A stretch of DNA of 23,129 bases from Candidatus Poseidoniaceae archaeon (GTDB lineage Archaea > Thermoplasmatota > Poseidoniia > Poseidoniales > Poseidoniaceae): assembly GCA_022424925.1 (NCBI GenBank), contig JAKMGM010000063.1, forward strand, positions 1-23,129. Direction: 5' to 3'. The translations under genes were made by a program, and so were the position numbers. The notes under the pieces were generated by a model. That model saw only the letters and a list, made by a program, of their open reading frames with translations, was not told the DNA's origin and did not search any database. Of the stretch, positions 16,168 to 23,129 are shown in pieces. Position 1 is the stretch's first letter. Each line of letters starts with the position of its first letter.

Positions 16168-18402
16168 TCAAGCATCCGCTTCAATCGAGAGAAAATTTCG
16201 CAGCAGTTTCAACCCGTCTCTGGAACCAACAGATTCTGGATGGAACTGTACACCAAAAACAGGTAATGTTGGGTGTTGAAGTCCCATAATCATCCCACTG
16301 TTCGATTCATGCGCTGTTTCTATGAGCGCAGTTGGTTGATGAGGTGTAACGCACAGTGAATTGTAGCGGGTAAAGGGCGTGGGTGATTCGATACCTGCAA
16401 ACAAACCGGTTTGTTGGTGTTCACAGTTGCGTGGGGCGCCATGCACTGGGCCATCAGTTGAGCGAGTAACTGCCATACCAGCAGCCATTCCAATGGCTTG
16501 GTGACCTAAGCAAATTCCAAGAACGGGTGTGGTTATGTTTTCAGAGAGTACTGCCGATGCAATGGCCATGGTCAATGGAGAATCCGTTGGGTTTCCTGGA
16601 CCTGGTCCGAGGATAATGTGAGAGGGGTTCATATGCTCAAGTAGTGCTTTTACAGACTCAGGATTCCATTGGTCTTGCAGTGTCCCGTCTCTAGCTGGAT
16701 AGATGTTTACATTCAATCCTAATCCTGCAACAGCATGAGCGATATTCAGTGTGAAGGAGTCGAGGTTATCGATGAGTAATACTTCGTTTGAACCCACCTC
16801 TTCGGTAGAATCGATGCAGTGTACCAGCCCTTTAGCGGTCGTTTCTGGTGCCGATTCGATGCGTAATGGATGCGTCGCTAGTGTGCCAACAGGCAGTTTG
16901 GAGCGACGACGTTCAATCCATCCACACGCTTCGCGCAGAGCTGCAGCTTTCCATTTCGCTTCCTCAACTTCGGTATGTGGGTCTGAACCAATTGTGATTC
17001 CTCCACCCGCAGCGACACTCCCGTGCCACTGCTTTCGTTGACGTTTGGCAATGAGTGTACGGATGGCAATGTTGAGCGAACACGCTCCGGAATGAACATC
17101 AATCCATCCAATGGACCCGGTCCAAAACGAGCGAGGACGTTGCTCAATTTCGTCGATGGCCGCACATACAACCGTTCGTGGACAACCGGTAATACTTCCA
17201 CCAGGGAACACATTTTGTATGGCTTCCACGCCGTGCTTATCATCTTCCAATTGACCCGATAAATGCGTCACGAGATGCTGGACTTGAGCGTAGGCTTCAA
17301 CGTCAAAACGTTCGATTTGAATACTTCCAACCTTGGCTACTGTAGCGATGTCATTTCTCATCAGGTCGACCAGCATTCGGTGCTCAGAGCGTTCCTTTTC
17401 GTCTTCAATCATTTCCACCCGCAATTCATATTCCTGTTCATCATCAATACCCCTCGGCCTTGTTCCTTTGATTGGCGATGTGAACACCTTTTCACCGTCG
17501 CATTTGAGGAGGGATTCTGGTGATGAACACACCAATGCGAGTCCGATGTCAGGTGCGAAGATGAAGGCTGAAAACGGTGCAGGGTTCTGCTCACTTAGAC
17601 GTTGAAAAATGTGCCTTGGATGCTCTTTCAAGGGTCCATCCCACCAGCGACCAACGTTGACTTGGTACATCTGTCCATCACGAATACTTTCTCGGATGTC
17701 TTCGATAATCGCTTGATGCTGCCCATCAGTTAGCGAACTAGTTTCAGCTGATTGAGCGAGAGGTTGCAGCGCCTCAAGCCCCCCATATTGGTTCAAATGG
17801 CCAGCTACTTGCTCGGCCCAATTATCATCAGGGAGGGCATGAACATGCATTGACTCATTCGAACGGTCTTGAATCACCATCCGTTCAATCAGCCAAAGTA
17901 CGGTGAGAACCTCACCTGCATTGGGTTGGTTTTGCATTCGTAATGGTTGAGTCCATTGGACCATATCGTAGGCCAATGCTCCGACCCAGAATGGTTTCTG
18001 CGGTAGGTTTGGTTGAAGGGCGTTAGTAAACGTCTGCGTTGGTGTATGCATTTGCAATTTCATCAACAATTCATCCAACGATTGAGCGAAAATGGATGTG
18101 GAGTGGTACCAACATCCGTGTTTCCATTCCTCAACCTCTGCTGTAAAATTCGACGTGTTCTGATGCAGGTAGATTTCACCTCGTAGTGGGCTGTGCGGTT
18201 GTGCAGCTTCCATCGCCTCGGGCTGTCGAATCAGTACTCTGCGGCGTGAAGGTCCACACAGAATAGAGTGTTCAGCGAGATGTGATGGCGGGCCAGAGGA
18301 GCATAGTAGTGCTTCGTCAGGGCCTCCAAAATGAACCGCTTTTGCTCCTAAGAGCCCAATCTCGAGCAAGTGGCTTTGAAGAGCAAGAATCTCAAGACTC
18401 AT
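16168..18402 (-). CDS. pabB: PabB-PabA fusion, aminodeoxychorismate synthase
   Basis: A 744-aa bifunctional cytosolic enzyme. Residues about 1-500 are a chorismate-binding synthase: QMYQVNVGRWW (244-254), SSPESLL (293-299), P310-I-K312-G-T-R-P-R, LVDLMRNDI (344-352), FPGGSITGCP (399-408), GSIGWID (429-435), GGGIT-IGSDPHTEVEEAKWKA. Lysine 312 in PIKGT is the mark of PabB; anthranilate synthases have alanine there. Residues about 539-742 are a class I glutamine amidotransferase: DNLDSFT (545-551), LGPGPGNP (598-605), nucleophile C631 in GICLGHQ, H721 and E723 in VQFHPES. It turns chorismate and glutamine into 4-amino-4-deoxychorismate. The order is synthase first, amidotransferase last, opposite to plant and fungal fusions. 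Its ATG overlaps the pabC stop by 4 bp (ATGA). Confidence 0.92.
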   Translation of the reverse strand: MSLEILALQSHLLEIGLLGAKAVHFGGPDEALLCSSGPPSHLAEHSILCGPSRRRVLIRQPEAMEAAQPHSPLRGEIYLHQNTSNFTAEVEEWKHGCWYHSTSIFAQSLDELLMKLQMHTPTQTFTNALQPNLPQKPFWVGALAYDMVQWTQPLRMQNQPNAGEVLTVLWLIERMVIQDRSNESMHVHALPDDNWAEQVAGHLNQYGGLEALQPLAQSAETSSLTDGQHQAIIEDIRESIRDGQMYQVNVGRWWDGPLKEHPRHIFQRLSEQNPAPFSAFIFAPDIGLALVCSSPESLLKCDGEKVFTSPIKGTRPRGIDDEQEYELRVEMIEDEKERSEHRMLVDLMRNDIATVAKVGSIQIERFDVEAYAQVQHLVTHLSGQLEDDKHGVEAIQNVFPGGSITGCPRTVVCAAIDEIEQRPRSFWTGSIGWIDVHSGACSLNIAIRTLIAKRQRKQWHGSVAAGGGITIGSDPHTEVEEAKWKAAALREACGWIERRRSKLPVGTLATHPLRIESAPETTAKGLVHCIDSTEEVGSNEVLLIDNLDSFTLNIAHAVAGLGLNVNIYPARDGTLQDQWNPESVKALLEHMNPSHIILGPGPGNPTDSPLTMAIASAVLSENITTPVLGICLGHQAIGMAAGMAVTRSTDGPVHGAPRNCEHQQTGLFAGIESPTPFTRYNSLCVTPHQPTALIETAHESNSGMIMGLQHPTLPVFGVQFHPESVGSRDGLKLLRNFLSIEADA

Positions 18403-19184
18403 ACAGGCACCCTCACGTCAAACCAAGTTTCCTCTTTGAGGTAGTGTTGCTCGAGAAGCGTTTGGCACATGGCAGACAACTTTGTTCCTTCACCAATTTG
18501 TTCCCCGTCGAGCGATGCGATTCTACACGCTCCACTGCCGCTGCCTAGGGTTATCATTTCGGATGCTCGAGCGACGAGTCGTTCGTTCAATCTTCCTCGT
18601 TGTATTGGTATTCCCGCATTGTGAAGTTCCTTCGAGAGAATGTCAAATGTGATGCTATCAACACCACCCTCACTCGATGCAGCCATCCATGCCACTCCGT
18701 CTTCATCGAGCACGATGGGTGTAGCTCTGTCTGCGTCTACAATTGCATAGTCATGCACCAAGAAAGCCATGTCACTGCCTTTTTTTTCTGCTTCACCTCG
18801 CGCGATACGGTACGCTTCCCAGTCACCGTGCTTGGTACCGTTCACTTTCGAAGCCCAACGTGGCGCTTCAACCGTAATGGCATCGATTTCTTCGTTCCTC
18901 AAATCAATTTTTCGTGCTTGAACGCGTACTTCTCCATCGCTGCATCCTATACGCATCAACATGCTTGGTCTGTTTGATTGTGGAGTTTTTGCCAAGTCCA
19001 TTTCTTTCTCAAACAGTTCTTCAAGTTGCTGTGCCATATTCTCTGGTAGATGAATTCGGAGGGCTTTTGCATGCTTTGAGAGGCGAGCAAAGTGTAGATC
19101 CCAGTCGGCTAATGCATAGTTTCCGTCCCACAAGGCGGTCGTGAACACTTCACTGCGTGGGCCGCTCGACCGTTCTGAAGTCAT
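18399..19184 (-). CDS. pabC: PabC-like aminodeoxychorismate lyase, class IV PLP enzyme
   Basis: A 261-aa fold-type IV PLP protein. The N-terminal SEVFTTALWDGNYALADWDLHFARL matches the family pattern, and K118 (NGTKHGDWEAYRIARGEA) is the expected PLP lysine. The usual E-x-x-x-x-N phosphate/ring-binding block reads D150-A-D-R-A-T-P here, and the GVTR block reads GVDSIT, so it is divergent from textbook members. From its position directly before the PabB-PabA fusion (4-bp overlap) it should make p-aminobenzoate and pyruvate from aminodeoxychorismate. GAGGCG precedes the ATG at good spacing. A D-amino-acid or branched-chain aminotransferase is the main alternative. The surface-protein gene ends only 9 nt upstream. 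Confidence 0.85.
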   Translation of the reverse strand: MTSERSSGPRSEVFTTALWDGNYALADWDLHFARLSKHAKALRIHLPENMAQQLEELFEKEMDLAKTPQSNRPSMLMRIGCSDGEVRVQARKIDLRNEEIDAITVEAPRWASKVNGTKHGDWEAYRIARGEAEKKGSDMAFLVHDYAIVDADRATPIVLDEDGVAWMAASSEGGVDSITFDILSKELHNAGIPIQRGRLNERLVARASEMITLGSGSGACRIASLDGEQIGEGTKLSAMCQTLLEQHYLKEETWFDVRVPV

Positions 19185-19193
19185 TGCTACGCC

Positions 19194-22100
19194 TCAAAGT
19201 AAATCATCCAAGAACGAGGTATCAATACTCGCTTGCGGAACTTTAGGGGCGCCAGTGTCCGCCATCTCGTTCAGCAATGCGTTGTTCTGTACAGGCTGCA
19301 TCACCGGCTGTGGTGCTTGGTATGCTGGCCTTCCATAGAGGTCTTGATTCTCAATTCGTTGGGCAGCAGCGTAGATGTCGTTCGCTTGTCCTTGGCTGAT
19401 GTTCGGGACTGGCTTTGTTGGCATCGGGGGTGGCGGCATTGGCGTTCCAAAGGAATCCCAATCATCGTCTTGAATGCCCCATGTTGCTTCTTGCAATTCC
19501 AGTGTTCGGTTGCGGTTTTTCTGTCCACTGCGTGAGCGGACGATAGCAACGAGCAAGAGAAGCGCCACAACCAACAAACCCGCAGCAAGGAGGTTTGGAG
19601 TTGTAAGAAGCGATGAGAAGTCGTTTCCATTGTTTGAATCTTGTCCACCATCAATCCCGCCGTCTTTTCCGTACGAATCAAGCATGATTGGGTCCACTTC
19701 TTCTCGTTCAAACACGTCATCAAATGGCGTGACTGCAACATACCATGCTGAGGTATTTTTCAGTGGTTGGTAGTTGCTTGGCGTGATAAGGAAGGAATTT
19801 GAGGCCTTGACTTCCACAATGAAGTCCCCACCTTCGGTTGATTCGAAATCGATGTCGGAAATGTAGAGTCGATACCCTCGAACGGAGGAGTCAGCAGAAT
19901 GCGTCCATTCAACAAGGATATTGGTTTCGTCGTTCCATGTGAGTGCAATGTCTTCGATAGGGTCGAGGTAACCTCCAAGATTATCTACGCCGTCATCAAT
20001 AGATTGTGCAGAAACGCTGACTAAATTGATTTCTTGTGCATTACCAGCAGTATCTCTTACCACAACTGCCGCCCATATCTCTTGACCTGCAATGACCGGC
20101 GTATCGCCGGCAACGATATCGATTGTAAGTGGAAGTTCAGGCATTCTTGAAAGTACTGCAATTGGCGTGGCAGGTCCATTGCTGCCCATTCCAACAGCGT
20201 CAAAAGACCATGTGGCGGCATAGACTTCGTAGTTTGCAACATCGCTCTCATTACTCAGTTCAAAATCAAGTAAGAGAGCCCCACCGCCATCGTTTGGACG
20301 GTCTGACAGTTCCAAAGCGGTTAACGGCAGTGGAGCAGTCACATCTTGCAGGTTATCGACTGGGATGACACTGGCTTGTGGTAAATCAGTAAGGTGGACA
20401 TTTCCAGCGAGGTCATGTACGGTCACGACAACGAACAGTTCGATCCCGGGTTTGATAATTTGAGGTGATGCATCTAAAATCGAATCGCCTCCGTAAAGCG
20501 CCGTTGAAATTGAGAGTTCTATTGGGTTGTAATCTTCATCAATCCACTGTTTGTTTATTTTCAAGCACGCACATTGCGTGGTGTCGTCACCAAACGCAGC
20601 CCATGCAACCGAGAGGTCGGAGATTGGTTGGTCGGCTGCCCAGACAATGTAGTGTGAAAAGTCGTCAGCGTCTGAAATGGACCAAACGACATCGACAGCC
20701 GTTCCGTCGTCATCAGGATGGTCGAATGCGTTGATCGTTCCAACTCTGTCGGGTATTGAACCGCTTCCTGCCGTGTTCCGGACAGGCGTCACTTGGACCA
20801 GGTCAACAACTTGCAAGTTTGCGTTCAGCCAATCATCGTAGGCGACAACACCAACAACGTATGTTCGACCGTCTTCGAGTCCTATTCCATCGATGCTTGT
20901 AACCGTGGTTGAGGTCTCTGAGCAGTCATCAATGATTTTTGCTTGGCTGAATTCATCGCCTTCAACCGATGAAGGGCTTTGTATGCCTGAATCGTCCCAA
21001 GTTCGGATGAATACGGCGTAAAATGTACAGTCTTCGGCAGGATTTTCATCCCATGAAACGGTAATTCTTCCTCCATCATCATCAGGTGTGTCTTCAGCAG
21101 CGACATTTTCCATCTTTGGTGGGGGCGTATTGTCATTTAGACCGCCCGTAGGTACAGCAGGACCAATGATGAGTGGATTCATCAAATCTTCTTGACCGGA
21201 TTCATCAACACACGTTAGACCGAGCCAATACGGTTGTCCAGCCTCGAGCGACAGCACGGTCGTGTTGCCTTCCTGTTTCAAGATTTCATCCTCAGCAGGC
21301 AAGCCCAACACATCTGTAATCGGGGAGGTGGATGTGTAAATTCTCGTACTCACTAGGTCGAGAGACGTACACCGAGCCCATTCAATTTCGAGGTCTCCGT
21401 CTGCACCACCTTCGTGTGGCCCAGCATTGGCCCACAGTGGCGAGAGTGGTATTTCATTGGAAGGCGAGGCTGGACCTGCGATTGCAGAAGGTTTTCCGAG
21501 GTGTCCATCATCGTATTCAACCACGACAACAGCATAGTATTCCTTTCCATCTTCAAGTGGTTGTCCATTTGCCGTTGTTATTTCACTCGACAGGCGACTG
21601 TGAAGCGAGATTGCCTTGTCGACAGTACGGCTGGTAAGGTCGTCGGCAGAAACAGGCAAACCGTTTGAGGTTTGGAATGGCCCTTCATTCACATAGACCA
21701 GGTATCGGGCGAAGTTTTCATCATGAACCAGCGACCAATCTGCAAGCAGTGCTTTACCACCATCGTCAGGTCGGTCAATGAGTTCGGTAAGAGAAATCGG
21801 TGTCTCAGTTCGAACATAGTCGTATATCAGGCGAACATGCATGGACCCGTTGGACGGAGAGCGCAGTGAAAGTTGGAGGAATTGCGTACCGTTGACAATA
21901 ACTCCGTTATCCAAAGCCAATTGGAGACTCGTTTCGAAATCCGGATTGTTGTTGAGCTCGATGGTTGCGTTGTATTTCAGGCTCTTTGATTGCGCCCATG
22001 TCGCCGCATTGTTCACCGGGGAGGTAAATGCAAGCGGTACTGTTTGGAACAGTACACCGTTGGTTCCTGCCACGCCTTGCGTGGAATCAAGAGCGACCGT

Positions 22101-23129
22101 GGAATCGAGGTCGGCAAGCGTGATGTTCATGCCTGGACGCGTCATATCGGTGACATCTTGGGTTACTAAATTGAAGCCAATGTTCAACGGATTCGCATAT
22201 CGGACAGAGACGCGCTCAATCTCCGAATATTGGGGTGTATTTTCGAATCCATACAACCCGTCGTCATCCGTCGTTAACCAGAGGTAGTCCGGGGAAATCG
22301 TGCCTCCCGTGAGCATTGGCTTTGAAATCATCTTGATGTTTTGATGCGATGGAGTTCTGGCTTCGATGATGGAAACACCGTTACCACCAAAGATCATGAC
22401 ATGCTCACCATCGCTCACCATCTTTTGAACGGGCCAGCCAAAGACTTGGAATGAAGGTATACCACTTTCAAAGATGCCAGATGTGCTGTTCCAATGAGCC
22501 ATTGGGCCAATATCAGTGGCAACATGAATGCCCCAGTAGTCGCTTGCAAGGGCATCGACATTGTTTGAGGGCAGTTGGTCGAATTCGTGTCCTATGAAAT
22601 CGCTCGTAGTCAACCCGATGGTGGTCACCGCAGGTCGCTCGTTTCCAGCACCATCATGGCCTATGAACAGCAATGTTTCAGACAGTGTAGAAGGTGAATA
22701 GGAAGTCAGTGATTTGGTCGAAGTTCCCATGAGGCCTGATGCTGAAGTATAGGTCATCGTAGCGTTCGTGGTTAGGTTCATTTTCGTAAGGCCAGCAGGG
22801 GTAGCCATCCAAAGCGTCGAACCTTCGACCAGAACATCTTCAACAATGTTTGTCGGAAGTCCGTCCGATGTTGTGAGTGGATTCAACCAATCCGATTGGA
22901 TGTAGTTCCATCGTCCTACACCACCGTTTGTAGCGATATAGAGTACATCTGAAGTCGCTGCGAAATTATTGATTGCGTTTGATGGCAGCCCACCAATCAG
23001 TTTACCGTTCCCAAAACCAGTCTGCAGGTCATAAAGTTGGACGCCAGGAGCCGAACCACCGCTGCCCATTAGACCAATGACGAGTGTTGTTCCGTCGAGA
23101 ACCATTCCGTCCTGATAACTGTGCAGTCC
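19194..23129 (-). CDS. giant repeat-rich cell-surface protein with C-terminal membrane anchor, 5' truncated
   Basis: The frame is open to the right edge, so the N-terminus and any signal peptide are outside; 1311 residues are visible. Residues are counted from the ATG at 23105. Residues 1-290 are beta-propeller blades of the Reg_prop type (GLPSNAINN...LYIATNGGVGRWN; GLPTNIVED...LWMATPAGLTKMN; QLPSNNVDA...). A beta-rich spacer (295-435) is followed by six fibronectin-III-like modules (436-1143), four opening with a PDDGG/PNDGG/PDDDGG motif and a W...Y.vY core. One membrane helix is at 1169-1189, then a basic stop-transfer RSRSGQKNRNR and a 113-aa cytoplasmic tail with ATWGIQDDDW, a proline run and DTSFLDDLL at the end. 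The ectodomain is therefore outside the cell. A role in adhesion, polymer binding or extracellular sensing is likely; no enzyme motif is visible. It may be transcribed with pabC. Confidence 0.88.
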   Translation of the reverse strand, partial: GLHSYQDGMVLDGTTLVIGLMGSGGSAPGVQLYDLQTGFGNGKLIGGLPSNAINNFAATSDVLYIATNGGVGRWNYIQSDWLNPLTTSDGLPTNIVEDVLVEGSTLWMATPAGLTKMNLTTNATMTYTSASGLMGTSTKSLTSYSPSTLSETLLFIGHDGAGNERPAVTTIGLTTSDFIGHEFDQLPSNNVDALASDYWGIHVATDIGPMAHWNSTSGIFESGIPSFQVFGWPVQKMVSDGEHVMIFGGNGVSIIEARTPSHQNIKMISKPMLTGGTISPDYLWLTTDDDGLYGFENTPQYSEIERVSVRYANPLNIGFNLVTQDVTDMTRPGMNITLADLDSTVALDSTQGVAGTNGVLFQTVPLAFTSPVNNAATWAQSKSLKYNATIELNNNPDFETSLQLALDNGVIVNGTQFLQLSLRSPSNGSMHVRLIYDYVRTETPISLTELIDRPDDGGKALLADWSLVHDENFARYLVYVNEGPFQTSNGLPVSADDLTSRTVDKAISLHSRLSSEITTANGQPLEDGKEYYAVVVVEYDDGHLGKPSAIAGPASPSNEIPLSPLWANAGPHEGGADGDLEIEWARCTSLDLVSTRIYTSTSPITDVLGLPAEDEILKQEGNTTVLSLEAGQPYWLGLTCVDESGQEDLMNPLIIGPAVPTGGLNDNTPPPKMENVAAEDTPDDDGGRITVSWDENPAEDCTFYAVFIRTWDDSGIQSPSSVEGDEFSQAKIIDDCSETSTTVTSIDGIGLEDGRTYVVGVVAYDDWLNANLQVVDLVQVTPVRNTAGSGSIPDRVGTINAFDHPDDDGTAVDVVWSISDADDFSHYIVWAADQPISDLSVAWAAFGDDTTQCACLKINKQWIDEDYNPIELSISTALYGGDSILDASPQIIKPGIELFVVVTVHDLAGNVHLTDLPQASVIPVDNLQDVTAPLPLTALELSDRPNDGGGALLLDFELSNESDVANYEVYAATWSFDAVGMGSNGPATPIAVLSRMPELPLTIDIVAGDTPVIAGQEIWAAVVVRDTAGNAQEINLVSVSAQSIDDGVDNLGGYLDPIEDIALTWNDETNILVEWTHSADSSVRGYRLYISDIDFESTEGGDFIVEVKASNSFLITPSNYQPLKNTSAWYVAVTPFDDVFEREEVDPIMLDSYGKDGGIDGGQDSNNGNDFSSLLTTPNLLAAGLLVVALLLLVAIVRSRSGQKNRNRTLELQEATWGIQDDDWDSFGTPMPPPPMPTKPVPNISQGQANDIYAAAQRIENQDLYGRPAYQAPQPVMQPVQNNALLNEMADTGAPKVPQASIDTSFLDDLL
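19677..21800 (-). repeat. six fibronectin-III-like protein repeats in the surface protein
   Basis: Approximate units on the minus strand: 21471-21800, 21156-21452, 20781-21119, 20361-20750, 20007-20348, 19677-19964. Shared features are an opening D-x-P-D-D-G-G, a tryptophan or aromatic six to nine residues on, a Y-x-V-Y strand, and an A-V-V-V-Y-D strand near the end. Units two, three and four have cysteine pairs that could form disulfides. Unit six lacks the DDGG opening. The repeats are diverged at DNA level. Confidence 0.7.

Noticed and set aside
1..23129. tRNA, rRNA, CRISPR array, insertion sequence or prophage
   Set aside because: Gaps between genes are all under about 140 bases and none shows a cloverleaf, regular repeats with spacers, terminal inverted repeats or a transposase/integrase frame.

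Overview
The window looks like a piece of a planktonic euryarchaeal genome, most likely Marine Group II (Candidatus Poseidoniales) or a close relative. This is inferred from gene content, since no rRNA is present. Archaeal markers are an archaeosine-pathway radical SAM enzyme (RaSEA type), an archaeal-style YchF GTPase with a cysteine cluster, and a short membrane phosphatidyl/archaetidylserine decarboxylase. A very large cell-surface protein with repeats and one C-terminal membrane anchor, and Shine-Dalgarno sites of the GGAGGTG type, also fit. Genes are packed tightly, several overlap by 4 bp, and no gene-free stretch exceeds about 140 bases. I see no tRNA, rRNA, CRISPR array, IS element or integrase.

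Layout. (1) Positions 2-7470, plus strand: a two-gene recombination-repair operon joined by an ATGA overlap. It encodes an AddB-like PD-(D/E)XK nuclease (5' end outside the window) and a 1648-aa UvrD/AddA-like helicase-nuclease. Both nuclease domains have intact catalytic residues and both carry a four-cysteine pattern typical of Fe-S-stapled nucleases. (2) 7467-8084, minus strand: a small SAM-dependent methyltransferase, convergent with the helicase and overlapping its stop codon, and divergent from the next gene. (3) 8161-9123: proline iminopeptidase. (4) 9221-12081: an acidic coiled-coil protein, the serine decarboxylase and the RaSEA-type enzyme. (5) 12186-15743: a 90-aa two-helix membrane protein, a 655-aa polytopic membrane protein with two C-terminal EF-hands, and the YchF GTPase. 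(6) 23129-15744, minus strand: a giant surface protein (N-terminus outside the window), PabC-like lyase, a PabB-PabA fusion and a zinc-ribbon membrane protein, probably one transcription unit.

How the genes work together. The AddA/AddB-like pair would process double-strand breaks. The PabB-PabA fusion and the PabC-like protein together turn chorismate into p-aminobenzoate for a folate-type cofactor. The decarboxylase makes an ethanolamine polar lipid, and RaSEA acts in tRNA G15 modification. Most of the rest is membrane and surface biology of unknown purpose.

The most interesting items are: the 655-aa membrane protein, whose helix-by-helix pattern resembles heme-copper oxidase subunit I without any of the metal-binding histidines, fused to a calcium-binding EF-hand pair; a bacterial-style AddAB-like machine in an archaeon with cysteine clusters in both subunits; and an identical A-T-W-x3-D-D-x-W motif in the cytoplasmic tails of two otherwise unrelated proteins, the surface protein and the coiled-coil protein.
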